Below, in pieces: positions 1 to 10,144 of a stretch of 64,000 nucleotides of DNA. Below the pieces are notes generated by a model. It saw nothing but the letters and a program-made list of their open reading frames with translations, was not told the origin of the DNA and did not search any database. The DNA is taken from the NCBI GenBank assembly GCA_010093605.1, contig MU004204.1, forward strand, positions 268,367 through 332,366. Direction: 5' to 3'. Every line of letters starts with the position of its first letter. The first letter of the stretch is position 1. The translations under genes and the position numbers were made by a program. The DNA comes from Lophium mytilinum. Taxonomy: Eukaryota; Ascomycota; Dothideomycetes; Mytilinidiales; Mytilinidiaceae.

Positions 1-582
1 CTCCCTCCAGGCTTCCGGGTTCTCCACCACGCGTACGGATTCGACGCTTATTTCCTAGACATTCTCTATGATGTACACAGCGTGACTGAGCACCTCAAAA
101 CCGCCGACCTAGTAAAATCAGACATCATTCCCTCACGGCTCCGCTCCCAAATCCGCTCAGTCCAATACCGGCTTCTCTCCGCCCAGAACGCTGCCACTAG
201 CACATCTGACGATATAGACCACCTCCTCGCCACTTGCCATCTATCCCTCCTTCTCTATACCGGCATCGTCCAGAATGAGTTCTGGGCGTCGCCGGTAAGC
301 GCGCAGTTCGTAAAGCAGCTGCAGTGTTGCCTTGGGAGGAGGGAGTTGTTTGTTAGTGAGGCGATGCGCGCGATGAGGGTGTGGCTGCTTTTTCTCTCGG
401 GGGCCGTTATTAGTGAGCAGAGCGAGAGGACTTGGATTGCAGAGGGTATTGAGAAAGTAGCAGAGGAGCTGAAACTAAGGAGTTGGATTGAGGTAAGGGG
501 AGTGCTGGAGGAGTTTGCGTGGGTTCCGAAGGTGATGGATAGGGGTGGCGAAGAGCTATGGGGAGAGCTTGTGAGAATGTGA
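1..582 (+). CDS. C-terminal part of a fungal transcription factor (Fungal_trans_2-like domain), cut by the window edge
   Basis: The frame is open from base 1 to the TGA ending at 582, so about 193 C-terminal residues are present and the start lies outside the window. The visible part resembles the C-terminal half of the fungal-specific regulatory domain that follows a Zn2Cys6 DNA-binding head: a helix with NEFWASP, then QFVKQLQCCL, then RVWLLFLSGAVI and an SERTWI...SWIEVRGVLEEFAWV pattern ending in ELWGELVRM. Members of this family are nuclear regulators. The DNA-binding part is not visible, so the regulator class is inferred from the C-terminal pattern alone. It lies 2.7 kb from the enzyme group at 3.3-10.6 kb and could regulate it, but nothing in the sequence proves that. 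Confidence 0.7.
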   Translation, partial: LPPGFRVLHHAYGFDAYFLDILYDVHSVTEHLKTADLVKSDIIPSRLRSQIRSVQYRLLSAQNAATSTSDDIDHLLATCHLSLLLYTGIVQNEFWASPVSAQFVKQLQCCLGRRELFVSEAMRAMRVWLLFLSGAVISEQSERTWIAEGIEKVAEELKLRSWIEVRGVLEEFAWVPKVMDRGGEELWGELVRM

Positions 583-1009
583 GGGAGACAAGAGATCGGG
601 AGCGCCGAATGCACACACATTTTGCGTACAACCTTCTAACGTCGTCTTGGGTAGCCTCGCGAGTTTAGTAGTAATCAAAATCGCCGGACCTGATACAGGG
701 CTTGACGTAGGCTGAGAGTAGCGGAAAGGAGGAGATAAATTTGAGCACTACAATTATACAGCTTGCGAAGGATGAAGATGTGGAGCTAACTGCCCAGGAG
801 GCGAAGGTGGCAGTTACCAGTGATGGCGTATTAGAGTAAGTGACCCGAATAGGATCCCGGATCGCTATCAGACTATCATGCCGACAATGTCGACGCTAAA
901 TCACTAATTTCAAACTAACTATATGTTCTTAGATTGATTATTCTCTACTCTAGCTATGCATGGCAGTATTTGAGTATCTCATCGTGCAATAATAATGAAG
1001 TGTCAGTAC
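583..1009. other. Intergenic stretch, no gene seen
   Basis: This is the space between the convergent ends of the transcription factor gene and the first glycine/methionine-rich gene. I see no coding pattern, repeat or RNA gene; it probably holds the two 3' untranslated regions. Confidence 0.5.
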
Positions 1010-1693
1010 TCAAAAGCTCCCGAAACCGCCTCGCCATCCTCCAAAACCAAATCCACCACGTCCTGGTCCATAAAAGTTTCCACGGCCGGTCCCGTAAGCT
1101 CCACGCCCTGCGAACCCGAAAGGTTGCCCGAACCCGCCGCGGCCTCCCAAACCGCCGAAAGCTCTCATCTGAGGACCACCACCTACTCCAGGACCTCCCA
1201 TTCCCATACCTCCCATACCACCCATACCACCCATACCACCCATACCACCCATACCACCCATACCTTGCCCTCCACCACCAGCTCTATACTGCGCCAACCA
1301 AGCCCTCAGCCCTTCCGGGGTTTTCGTAGCTTTGTGAAAGGCATTACCATAAGAGTCATCGGTATCCCCGGCTTCGAAAAAGGCGTCTTTTTCTTCCAGT
1401 GTCATTGAAGCATGGATCCTACGCATCTCTAGTCCTCGAGCGTGACCAGGGTCTTTGTTCGGGTCCTTGTTGTAGACGCGGCGCAATATCTCGAGCTCGG
1501 CGATGTGTTCGGAGATGGGGCGGCCGCCTATCATTTCTTCGCCGTTGTTGGGGCTGGGTTGGGAGTGGTGGGATTGGGTTTGTGAGGGGGCTTGTGAGTA
1601 GGTGCTCTGGGTGCCTCGTGAGCTATGAGTGCTGGGAGTTCCTCCACCGCGTCCGCCGCGGAAGGATCCGCCGCCAAAGGGTCCGCCGAACAT
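1010..1693 (-). CDS. Glycine/methionine-rich protein, paralogue 1 (unknown function)
   Basis: A single-exon gene of 227 residues. The ATG at 1693 is chosen because the protein then starts MFGGPFGGG, exactly like its neighbour at 2303-2863, and because a TATA box lies about 120 bases upstream. Order of parts: a G/R-rich head; an S/T/Q-rich linker; a charged central segment containing EHIAELEILRRVYNKDP and MTLEEKDAFFEAGD, which is the only part with normal complexity; a run of GGM triplets; then a G/R/F-rich RGG-like tail. RGG-like tails are common in RNA-binding proteins, but no RNA-binding domain is visible. The function is unknown. The opposite strand shows long H/P/S-rich open frames, which are a by-product of the repeats. 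Confidence 0.6.
   Translation of the reverse strand: MFGGPFGGGSFRGGRGGGTPSTHSSRGTQSTYSQAPSQTQSHHSQPSPNNGEEMIGGRPISEHIAELEILRRVYNKDPNKDPGHARGLEMRRIHASMTLEEKDAFFEAGDTDDSYGNAFHKATKTPEGLRAWLAQYRAGGGGQGMGGMGGMGGMGGMGGMGGMGMGGPGVGGGPQMRAFGGLGGRGGFGQPFGFAGRGAYGTGRGNFYGPGRGGFGFGGWRGGFGSF
1203..1264. repeat. 9-bp tandem repeat coding for Gly-Gly-Met
   Basis: The unit CCATACCAC is repeated in near-perfect tandem inside the minus-strand gene 1010-1693 and encodes the run of GGM triplets. The unit length is a multiple of three, so changes in copy number keep the frame. Confidence 0.85.
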
Positions 1694-2302
1694 GATAAGT
1701 GATGGATTTTGGTGATCAGAAGCCTTTAGAAGAGGGCAAGAAGTTAGAGTTTTAGAAGTTGTGCGTAGTAGAAGCGTGGAGGAAGTAAGGAAAGTAAAGA
1801 AAAGGAGTGATATATATAACTCGAAGTCTTGAAAGCCACGTAGGGCATGAACGTGGCACATCTACGGCCTTGGTGAAGTCGTAGTATATCTGTGACGTGG
1901 GTTATACTGTGCTGTCTTGTTTGCTGGAGCCGTTTCCCCCTATCTCTCATTCAAGCTGTGAAAGATGAAAGCCGCAGAGAAACTGTCCATGGATTTTCAT
2001 CCGTCACCTAATAGGCTCTTCGACGTAGCCAGATTATCCTTCCATCCAGAAACCTATTTGCCAAGGCTATCTCGTACGTGGAGATTATTATCATGAAAAG
2101 AATCTGAAGTTAGGTTTCATCCTTCAAGTACTTCTTTCACTGACGCCAATATTCAATGCTAAAGTAATCCAGGGGGAATGTAAAGTGTATATCAAGGGGA
2201 TAAACTACAATATTCAACTGTCTACCTATATTTCCAGCCCCACGCTATTGTGGATGTCCTACAGCCGGCTTTAGCTAGCATCCTGATTTGCCGAATATCA
2301 TA
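1694..2302. other. Promoter region of paralogue 1 and 3' flank of paralogue 2
   Basis: The only recognisable element is a TATATATAA box at 1811-1819 (read on the minus strand), about 120 bases upstream of the ATG at 1693. The remainder shows no coding pattern. Confidence 0.5.
1811..1819 (-). promoter_or_regulatory. TATA box of the glycine/methionine-rich gene
   Basis: The minus strand reads TTATATATA roughly 120 bases upstream of the chosen ATG at 1693. This fits a fungal TATA promoter with a leader of about 80-90 bases. Confidence 0.45.
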
Positions 2303-2863
2303 CTAGTGCCACGGACAAGGACAATTAGGGTCAGCGCATGGAGCTTCACCGCCACCAAATCCTCCCATACCTCCAAGGCGTCGTCGTCTACCTCCCATAC
2401 TCGGCATCCCTCCCATGCCTCCCATACCTCCCATCCCTCCCATCATGCCTCCCATGCTTCTCATTCCACCTCGCATGCCCCCCATGCCACCCATACCTGC
2501 CATTCCACCCATTCCCCCCATACCCGGCATTCCGTCCATGCCTGGCATCCCTCCCATGCCTCCCATACTGCCTCCCATAGGGCGACGCCTACCTCCCATA
2601 GACTCCATCCCGCCCATGCCTCCCATACCGCCCATACCGCCAAACATCCGCGGATCTCTACCACCGGGGCGCCTACGCCGGCCACCGCCCATGCCCATGC
2701 CACCCATTCCATCGCCATCTGAGTCGCCTGAGCCATAGGGGTCAGGCTGGCGAGGTCCACGGCGGCGTCCGCCTCCGCGCCTGCCTCCGCCCATTCCCCC
2801 GCCGGGTCCGCCTATGCCTCCACCCATACCACCCATCCCTCCGCCAAAAGGGCCGCCGAACAT
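2303..2863 (-). CDS. Glycine/methionine-rich protein, paralogue 2, with a cysteine-rich C-terminus (unknown function)
   Basis: A single-exon gene of 186 residues from the ATG at 2863. It begins MFGGPFGGG like the gene at 1010-1693, lies in the same orientation, and is almost entirely GGM repeats broken by short arginine blocks (GGRRRR). An acidic interruption (GSGDSDGDG) lies near residue 50. It lacks the charged central segment of paralogue 1. The last residues are CADPNCPCPWH, with three cysteines and a terminal histidine, which could bind metal; that is inference. Tandem position and the shared start suggest a local duplication followed by repeat expansion. No function can be assigned. Confidence 0.6.
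   Translation of the reverse strand: MFGGPFGGGMGGMGGGIGGPGGGMGGGRRGGGRRRGPRQPDPYGSGDSDGDGMGGMGMGGGRRRRPGGRDPRMFGGMGGMGGMGGMESMGGRRRPMGGSMGGMGGMPGMDGMPGMGGMGGMAGMGGMGGMRGGMRSMGGMMGGMGGMGGMGGMPSMGGRRRRLGGMGGFGGGEAPCADPNCPCPWH
2390..2660. repeat. Degenerate 6/9-bp tandem repeats coding for GGM units
   Basis: Irregular arrays of CCTCCCATAC and CCACCCAT-type units run through most of the gene at 2303-2863. They are more diverged than the array in paralogue 1, which suggests an older or more often rearranged expansion. Confidence 0.75.
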
Positions 2864-3064
2864 GTTTTGCAAGTTGTTGATTGCAGAGGGGGTTTCAGAA
2901 AGTTGTTAGAGCTCAGGCTTTGTCTGAGTTCTTGGAAAGTGTGTGTAGTGGGAGCTGGAGTTGGTGAGTGGGAAAGCAGTGGAGGGAGGGGGGTAGATAT
3001 ACCTCAGGAGTTGCAGGCTTACCACGTAGGGGTTATGGTGAAGGGAAGGGGTTTTTTTTTTTTG

Positions 3065-3099
3065 NNNNNNNNNNNNNNNNNNNNNNNNNNNNNNNNNNN
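3065..3099. other. Assembly gap of 35 undetermined bases
   Basis: 35 consecutive N, preceded by a run of at least ten T and followed by a run of G. The homopolymer flank probably explains the gap. It lies between the glycine/methionine-rich gene and the aldehyde dehydrogenase gene, not in a recognised gene. Confidence 0.98.
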
Positions 3100-3323
3100 G
3101 GGGTGGTACGCGGTGGGCTTGACGTGTGCGGTGCTGTTACTGCTGTCGTGTTGGCTGTTGATGGTGAAGGAGAGCGTGAAGATGTGGGATCACTGGGAGT
3201 GGCATGTAAGGTAGAAGGGGTTGGCAAAAATTACGTGGATTAGCTATTTTGTCCTCTCTATGCTGTCGTGGAATATCTGACGCATCGTTAGCATCGAGTC
3301 TCAATCGCAGAAAGTCGGACTAC

Positions 3324-4970
3324 TCACTGTATGATCACAGACTTGGTCTGTGAGTACTCCTTCAAAACCGCCTTACCATTCTCCCTCCCAACACCGCTGC
3401 TCTTGTACCCGCCAAACGGCACAGTTGGATGGAATGGCAACTGGTTGTTCACCGTAACCGTCCCTGCTTCCAACTTGTTCGCAATCCTAATCGCGCGATC
3501 GATATCCTTAGTGAAAACCGCCGCGCCAAGCCCATACTCAGTGTCATTCGCCTTCAGCAACACCTCGTCCTCAGTCTTGAACGTGTCGACGACTACCACT
3601 GGCCCGAAGATTTCCTTTGACACAATCTCCGCACCCTTAGCCGGCTTGAAGAAGATGGTCGGCTCGACGTATAGCCCCTTTTCTCCCCAGCTGTTGCCTC
3701 CAGTCACCGTCTCCGCCTCCTTCTTGCCTTGCTCCAAAAATCTCAGCACCGTCTTGTGCTGTGCGGGGTGGTATAGCGGGCTGCTCATGGTGGTCATGTC
3801 ATGCGGATCCGACCCGAGGGTGCTGGCACTATGCTCGACCATCGCCTTCAACGCACCCAGGTACGCCTCTGCAATATCCTCATGCACATAGATGCGCGTG
3901 CCTAGGATACAACCCTGGCCATTCAGCGCCATGAAGCTCGCGCCCGACTGCGCGGCATGGCCAAGATCTGCATCTGGGAACACGATCACGGGACTCTTGC
4001 CGCCAAGCTCGAGGGTAACGCGCTTAAGATTCGAGTTCGTGCCGGCAACCTGTACTTTCTTGCCGGTCGCGACGCTACCCGTGAAGCTGATCTTGCGGAT
4101 CTTGAGGTGGGAGGAGAGAGCTGCGCCAGCTTCGCCCGCGCCAACGAGGATGTTAAGGACGCCAGGGGGGATGCCGGCCTCGATGGCGAGCTGGCCGAGG
4201 AGGAGAGAGCTGAAGGGGTTGAATTCGGAGGCTTTGCTGATGATGACGTTGCCGGCGGCGAGGGCGGGCGCGGCTTTCATGGCAAATGTGATGATGGGGC
4301 TGTTGAAGGCGTTTATGGCAGCGCAGATGCCAAGGGGCTCGTTGCGGACGATCTGGGCGCTGTTAGCTGTGACATCTTCTCACTGGTTCAATTCAAGAAC
4401 TTGAAAGGGCGTGTAAGATGAAGTTACGAACTCGTAGGAATCCCTGGTCGTCCGGCTGGACCTCTCCAACGTGTTTGTCGCAAAAGCCGGCGAAGTATCT
4501 GAAGAGATCACCGGCGCTTTTAGGTTCATGGAAGCCGCCGAAGAATGCTGGTTTGCCGACGAGAACGGATTCTAGGTAACCAAGTTTCTCGGCATTCTCT
4601 TCGATCAGTGTGGCGTATTTCCACAGGAGCTGTCCGCGTGTAGCCTGGGAGTTGTCAGTGAGTCTCACTTCTTGCGTTCGGCATGGCTGCATACTGGTGA
4701 TAGTCCTATCCATTCTGGGAACGCTTTGGCGGCAGACTCAACTGCGAGCTCAACGTCTTCAGTATTGGCGTAAAAGAGCTCTAATATCGGTGTGGAGTTA
4801 GTGTCTGATCCAAACTGCGTTACCAATGGGAGACAGGTGAATCACGTACCTTCCGCAATCACCGAATCGTCTACAGCTGACCTTAAAGTCACCTTCTCCG
4901 TCCCCTTTGTTTTTACAAATTCGCCATGGATGAATTGGCCGCTAGGAATAGGATACTTAAAGGTCGACAT
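3324..4970 (-). CDS. NAD(P)-dependent aldehyde dehydrogenase
   Basis: Four exons: 4850-4970, 4695-4780, 4432-4644 and 3324-4352, giving 482 residues, a normal length for the family. The enzyme oxidises an aldehyde to the acid with NAD(P)+. Family landmarks are all present: NAFNSP with Asn157, the cofactor lysine in ISK (Lys180), ELGGKSP with the general base Glu255, the catalytic Cys288 in GQGC, and EIFGP with Glu387. No targeting signal is visible, so it is probably cytosolic. The start ATG at 4970 has a TATATAA box about 65 bases upstream. The gene is divergent from the SDR gene at 5914 across a 943-base promoter region, which suggests joint control. Sequence motifs do not reveal which aldehyde is used. 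Introns are 50-79 nt and use GT-AG. Confidence 0.92.
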
Positions 4971-5913
4971 GGTGCTTGGCGTTTTGGAGACTCGAGAAAA
5001 TGGAAGACAAGAATAGCACGGGAAGGCTCAGGTTATATAGGCGAACTAAGCTCTTGTAGAACAAACATACAGTTCTGGGCGGAATTCGACGGATCAATGA
5101 GATATTCTCTTTGCACCATTCGGAGACACGAGACGACCCTGGCCCACTGGTTACTCTTCCCAGTCTTCCACAAACAGAGGTCCGAAATGACCCGGATAGC
5201 CCCATCAACCGAGAACATACTCAATTCTGACGGACGGAAGAGCTTTCACTGCCATTCCGTTAGTATATGTAGTTCCATGACCCGTCCGGGACGATCCCGA
5301 ATGCCGGCTGAGGCAAAGCTAGAGCAAAAGATCCCGAGTACCGCGTTGTTTTAGACTCTAGACTACGAAGGCAGATTCGCAGCCATAGATTGGTGGCCTC
5401 GTGTCCGCAATCTGGTTTTTGGTGCGTACAATTGGTTGAGGTGTAGTTTCAGAGCACATATGCATGATGTGCGGGGATAGCTGAGCGCTAGAGCACACCC
5501 CGCATCAAAGGGCGTTTCCACAAGGCTAGGTACCCCGCCCAAACCTAGACTCTACGTAGCCGGATTTACGTTACACCATTTGCATAAAACAGTGGGACGG
5601 TTGGACGGACGCTGCAGCTTCCGGGAGCTTCAATTGTCAGTCATACAACTTCAGTCGAGATAGTGTGCATAAAAGAGCTTGCCAACGGCATGCGGAAGAA
5701 GCGTCATCCAGCTCTTCTTCTCGTGACGGGTAAGTCTATGTGCTCGTTCCATGGATGTATGATCGTGGACGGAAGTGAACGGGAATGCTTACATTTAAGC
5801 CATAGAACCACTTTCCACGATCCAGCCAAAACTTTTCTATAAAAGTCGGCATTCTACAAGCTTTTGAGATCCTTTCTTGCTTCTAAAGCCGAGCGAAACC
5901 TGTGTCCGAAATC
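4971..5913. promoter_or_regulatory. Shared divergent promoter region of the aldehyde dehydrogenase and SDR genes
   Basis: Seen in the sequence: a TATATAA box at 5033-5039 for the dehydrogenase, and TATAAAAG at 5839-5846, 68 bases ahead of the SDR ATG. GCGGGG at 5471-5476 and its reverse complement at 5498-5503 form an inverted pair, with another CCCCGC at 5533-5538; these match the CreA consensus SYGGRG. GGACGGA occurs at 5232-5238, 5603-5609 and 5767-5773. CreA is the fungal carbon catabolite repressor, so the region may be glucose-repressed; that is inference from short motifs. Confidence 0.5.
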
Positions 5914-6737
5914 ATGGAGTCTCTAGCAGGAAAAGTATACGCAGTCTCTGGTGGCGCATCTGGCATGGGCCTGGCAACCGCCCGTCTCCTCGCACAATCG
6001 AAAGCCCGCGGCATCTCTATCGGCGACTTCCAAGATGCCAACTTCGAGGCTATCAAGAAAGAGCTTCAGTCTATCAACGCCTCCACGGAGGTCCATACCT
6101 TCAAAGTCGACGTCTCAAAATCTGCCTCCGTAGCCGCTTGGATCGAGAGCCTTATATCGACATTCGGTGCCTTGGACGGATCCGTCAATGCCGCTGGAAT
6201 TGCCCAGCCAGTAGGCGTACGCAAGTCGCCAGCTGTCTTGGAGGAGACCGACGAGACCTGGCATCGAACTATGGGAATCAACCTAGACGGCGTGTTTTTC
6301 TCCACCAGAGAGCAGATTCGAGCAATGGTAGCGCTTCCAAAGGGGCCGAGAAGCATTGTCAACATTGCGAGTATTGCGGCTTTGGTTCACGGCCCAGACA
6401 CGTATGGCTATTCGACGTCGAAGTCTTCGGTTGTGCATTTCTCCCAAAGTGTGGCTAAAGATGTGCTGCCCCACGGGATCAGAGTTAATGCGGTATCGCC
6501 AGGTGCGTCAGCTTGAGCGGAGATGATTGAATTTTACTGACGAGTATTGTAGGAGCAACTGCGACGCCTATGTTAGCTCAATTTTTTGCTCCACAGGAAG
6601 AGAACGCACCCATCGATACGCAGGGGTGGCAACTTGTGCAGCCAGAAGACATTGCCCGGGCGGCAGGGTGGTTGTTGAGCGAGGCGTCTTCGCAAGTTTC
6701 TGGGGTCAACGTACCAGTCGGCCCGGGTGCTCCGTGA
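5914..6737 (+). CDS. Short-chain dehydrogenase/reductase (classical SDR)
   Basis: Two exons, 5914-6502 and 6553-6737, joined by a 50-nt GT-AG intron, giving 257 residues, typical for a classical SDR. It transfers hydride between NAD(P)(H) and an alcohol or carbonyl group. Motifs: the nucleotide-binding SGGASGMG (Gly13, Gly17, Gly19), VNAAG, a conserved Asn near residue 123, catalytic Ser153, then Tyr166 and Lys170 in YSTSK, and the family ending GVNVPVGPG. The ATG at 5914 is preferred over an in-frame GTG twelve bases upstream. A TATAAAAG box lies 68 bases upstream. Its divergent partner is the aldehyde dehydrogenase: together they could oxidise an alcohol to an acid in two steps, but the substrate is unknown. 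Confidence 0.92.
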
Positions 6738-7014
6738 TCTACATGTAGACTGTATAATCTTGTCCCCCTGTGGTTCCGTATAAAGGACGAAAAGAAGAGT
6801 ACCTCGATGTCGAGGATTTGTTGTTTACGTATTGGAAAAACCCACCCTGGGACATAGGAATTCTATTGATCAGGCGTCTATGTGAGAATGCCACTCGTGA
6901 CCGTCTGAAGTAAGACTAGATCTAAGATCTCATCTTCATAATCTTGGAGCTGCCGTATACCTGTTTCTCGAATTGGTCGCCTGTGACAAACCAACAGTGA
7001 TGAGGTCAATCATC

Positions 7015-8154
7015 TTACTGTCCGTCTGCCTTTGGCTTCGCTAACTTCTGTGCTTCATCCGAAGCGATCATTTGATCGTACTCTGGACGAGGGATTTCCA
7101 ATCCATCGACGAGTCGGCCATAGGTAATGCCACCAAGGCGGCTCATGGGGCGCAGGATCTGTTGGTGAGTTGGATGAGCTTGGGCAGATTTGGAAGAATA
7201 AATGTGAAGTTTGCAGGAATACACGTACGCCGGGATCAATCTGATTCCCATCCTCGTTTACCGAGTCTTCTCGCGCCCAGAAGTTGACCCCCTCGATGAT
7301 CGCCATCACCCCTGTCTTCTTGCCTGCCGTCGATCGACTCTCGAATTCTTTAGTATCCATTAGCTTCCCCTCGACGCTGAAAACTGCTTCCTTGACACGC
7401 GAAGCGGCGACCTTCTTGCAAGGAGCTGGATGCAGTCCAGAGAGTGCCCACTCGGAAATGCCCTATGATTATGTCAGTCTCCAGGTAACTCCAACAACAT
7501 CCCGACTAGGAGAAGCGGCTCACATAGGGCGCATTGACTGAGGTAGAGTTTGCAGCCTCGACGTAGTGCTCGGATATAATATTGATACAGCCTGGAGCTC
7601 TAGCATAAGAAGGTAACCCATAATTACTATTAAGGACATGATGCGTACATTCGCCGGTCTCGGTGAGGTTCCGTAGACTGTCTTTCATCAAGTTGAAGCC
7701 TCCGGCAAATCCGATGATGAAAACCGGAGGATCGTGGTTGACCATGTTGAAGTAGCTGAAGGGCGAGAGATTCGTGCTAGATCCTGTTGATCCAATCAAT
7801 CAGTGCACCGACGTCTTATTGTCGGCTTTTCCGTCACTAACCATCCTTTGATATTGTACTAACAAAGCCTATTGGTCTAGGGACAATCGCAGAGATTAGA
7901 AGTTTGTAATTGAAGACCGCAGGGCGACCCTCTGCGTAAGGGTCGATTTCTCGATGTTCCTTCGTGAGGCATTCTCCGCCGTCATTTGCACCGTCGCCAG
8001 GTTTCCAATTGGGATTCTTGGTCTGTGTATATGCGAAGCCTTTGGATGCATCCCATTCGGGACGAGAAGCTTCTACCTTTTTGAAATCCGGGTGTGGGTT
8101 GCGCTTGATGCTCTTCTCGGCGTCCAGCAGATGCTGTTTTGAATCTGCACTCAT
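7015..8154 (-). CDS. Flavin-reductase-like FMN-binding protein
   Basis: Five exons: 7842-8154, 7649-7783, 7524-7591, 7229-7462 and 7015-7158, giving 297 residues. The fold is that of the flavin reductase/NADH:FMN oxidoreductase family. The core starts with AVFNYKLLISAIVPRPIGFVST, followed by TNLSPFSYFN and the pattern GECCINIISEHYVEAAN, all characteristic FMN-site elements. An N-terminal stretch of about 80 charged residues precedes the domain. Such proteins bind FMN and either reduce free flavin or act as flavin-dependent enzymes in degradation of aromatic and related compounds. A TATATATAAA box at 8231-8240 lies about 77 bases upstream of the ATG at 8154. The gene is divergent from the hydrolase at 8507, sharing 352 bases of promoter. 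Confidence 0.88.
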
Positions 8155-8506
8155 GATCACTGATTTCTTGGGAACGGTCTGATTCGTGCTAAGGTCTTGG
8201 ATAATGGGATTTCTTGCCAGGGTCTCGCGTTTTATATATAGATTAGATGTCCGGAGTTATTTTGATGCTCGGCTTTGTGGTGCTGTTGCTTTTGTTAGAC
8301 GGGCACGGACGGACGTCATGCGGAATTGCCCCGCCTCTGGCTAGAAGCGGTAATAGAAGGCGGGCGGGTCCTACGATAAGACAACACAAGTGCGGGGAGA
8401 TGACTTCGGGCGAGTGATTTATATCAAACACGTCTTAAAGAGCCTTAGGCATCCTTTTTGTTGTCCAAGGGATCTTCTATCCTAACATTAGCCTAAGTTC
8501 AACATC
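8155..8506. promoter_or_regulatory. Shared divergent promoter region of the FMN protein and alpha/beta hydrolase genes
   Basis: It contains a TATA box for the minus-strand gene at 8231-8240, the motif CGGACGGAC at 8306-8314, CreA-type sites CCCCGC at 8329-8334 and GCGGGG at 8392-8397, and an AT-rich TTTATATC about 90 bases before the plus-strand ATG. The nonamer GTGCGGGGA (8390-8398) also occurs at 5469-5477 in the neighbouring divergent promoter. Shared motifs suggest joint regulation; this is inference. Confidence 0.5.
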
Positions 8507-9862
8507 ATGGCGGACCAATTCGAAACTTTTAAGCTTGGAAACTTCAAGTTGAAGTCAGGAGGGGAGATTCCAGATGCGTACATCGCGTACAAAACATTTG
8601 GAGACCCAAGTCTTCCTGCAATAATCTACCCGTCATGGTATTCCGGAGGTTTGCTACATCTTTGGACGTGCATATCAGAGGCTAACCAAATGAAGCGATA
8701 TCGGACAATTTTTGGCTCATCGGTGAAGACAAGACGCTCAATCCGAAGAAATACTTCATTATCGTAACAGCCTTATTTGGCAACGGGCAGTCATCATCGC
8801 CATCCAATATGCCAAGTCTGAGACCGTTCCCAGATGTCCTGTTCTACGACAATGTTAAAGCACAACATACTCTCGTGACCAAGCATTTGGGTATTACTCA
8901 TGCCCGCGCCGTGCTGGGCTGGTCGATGGGGGCAGGGCAAACCTATCAATGGGCGACGCAGTACCCAGAGTTCATGGACATTGTAGTGCCGTTCTGCGGC
9001 TCTGCAAAGACATCGCTGCATAACCAAGTGTTCCTCGAAGGCGTAAAATCAGGTTTATTTGCAGCAAAGGGCACGTCCTCAGCCGGAATATCGAAGGGAG
9101 AAATCCGAGCGACAGGTGCAGAGTACCGAGGGTTCACAGAAGAGGAAAAGAACAACGGCTTGAAAGCGCTCGGTCGGGTGTATGCTGGCTGGGGGTTCAG
9201 TCAGGCTTTCTATCGCGAAAAGCTCTATGAAAAGGTTCTCGGATTCAAGGACCTTGAAGATTTTGTATGTACCCGTTCCAGGAATTCAGCTTCTTAGCGT
9301 TGACCATATGACCAGATGGTGAACTTTTGGGAGAAGTGGGCATGCTCAAAAGGTAGGTTTTGGTCTGGCTTCATAGCAGTCGCTGCCGACCGCTGACTTA
9401 ATGGCTATTTTGAAGATCCGGAGAACATGCTAGTCATGGCACATACCTGGCAGGCTGGTGATTGTTCGCAGCAGGAGCCATACAATGGCGATTTTGCAGA
9501 AGCTATGCAGGGGATCAAGGCGAAAGCGCTGATTTTGCCAGGACAGACGGATCTCTACTTCCCGTAAGCTTTTCGAAGGACCATGTCACAGACGGCTGAC
9601 GTTTGTCAAGTCCTGAAGATTCAGAGATCGAAGTTGCGAATATGAAACCCGGAATTGGAGAGTTGCAGATCTGGCCTTCAATTTGGGGCCATTGGGCAGG
9701 CGGTAAGTGACCAGAACAACTATTGAATTGAGCTGAGACTGACGTTCTCAAGGTCCTGGAGATAGCAAGGAAGATTTGAAGTGGCTCGATGATAAGCTGA
9801 GATACTTCTTTGAGAAGCACAAAGATACGTTATCGGAGAAGGTAGGCTCTTTGACGTTGTAA
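8507..9862 (+). CDS. Alpha/beta hydrolase of the homoserine O-acetyltransferase-like family
   Basis: Six exons: 8507-8648, 8696-9264, 9316-9352, 9416-9563, 9611-9702 and 9753-9862, giving 365 residues. The protein begins like MetX-type acetyltransferases, with a substrate-loop FGNGQSSSPSN. It carries the nucleophile elbow GWSMGAGQ (Ser124), then TDLYF with the acid Asp295 and GHWAG with His326, so the triad is complete. Fungal members of this family are often not methionine enzymes but acyltransferases or hydrolases in accessory or secondary metabolism; its place beside four other small-molecule enzymes fits that. No signal peptide is seen. One exon is only 37 nt, but its splice sites are good and the frame is kept throughout. 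Confidence 0.88.
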
Positions 9863-10144
9863 CGAATTTCAGTCTAGAAATATGCTTCCGAGGGATTCGA
9901 TTTCCGGGCTAATCTTTGCCTCACTTTGCTGGCCAGCGGAGCTTGAATCTTGAGACAGGTCAATGGGATTAAGGTGTGCGAGCCAGCGATGAAGCTGTGC
10001 CTCATGCTACCGGCGATCGGATTCGATTGGCGCTGTTATTGACGAAAGGGGGGGGAGGAGGACCAGAGTAGATATATGGGAAAGATGAGACTAAAGCGCC
10101 TATAATATACTCCATGCACGGAATACTGGCTACCATCTTACCGG

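Noticed and set aside
2288-2738. Plus-strand frames rich in His/Ser/Thr or Pro/Ile
   Set aside because: These are shadows of the GGM repeats of the minus-strand gene; repeats of a multiple of three keep all frames open.
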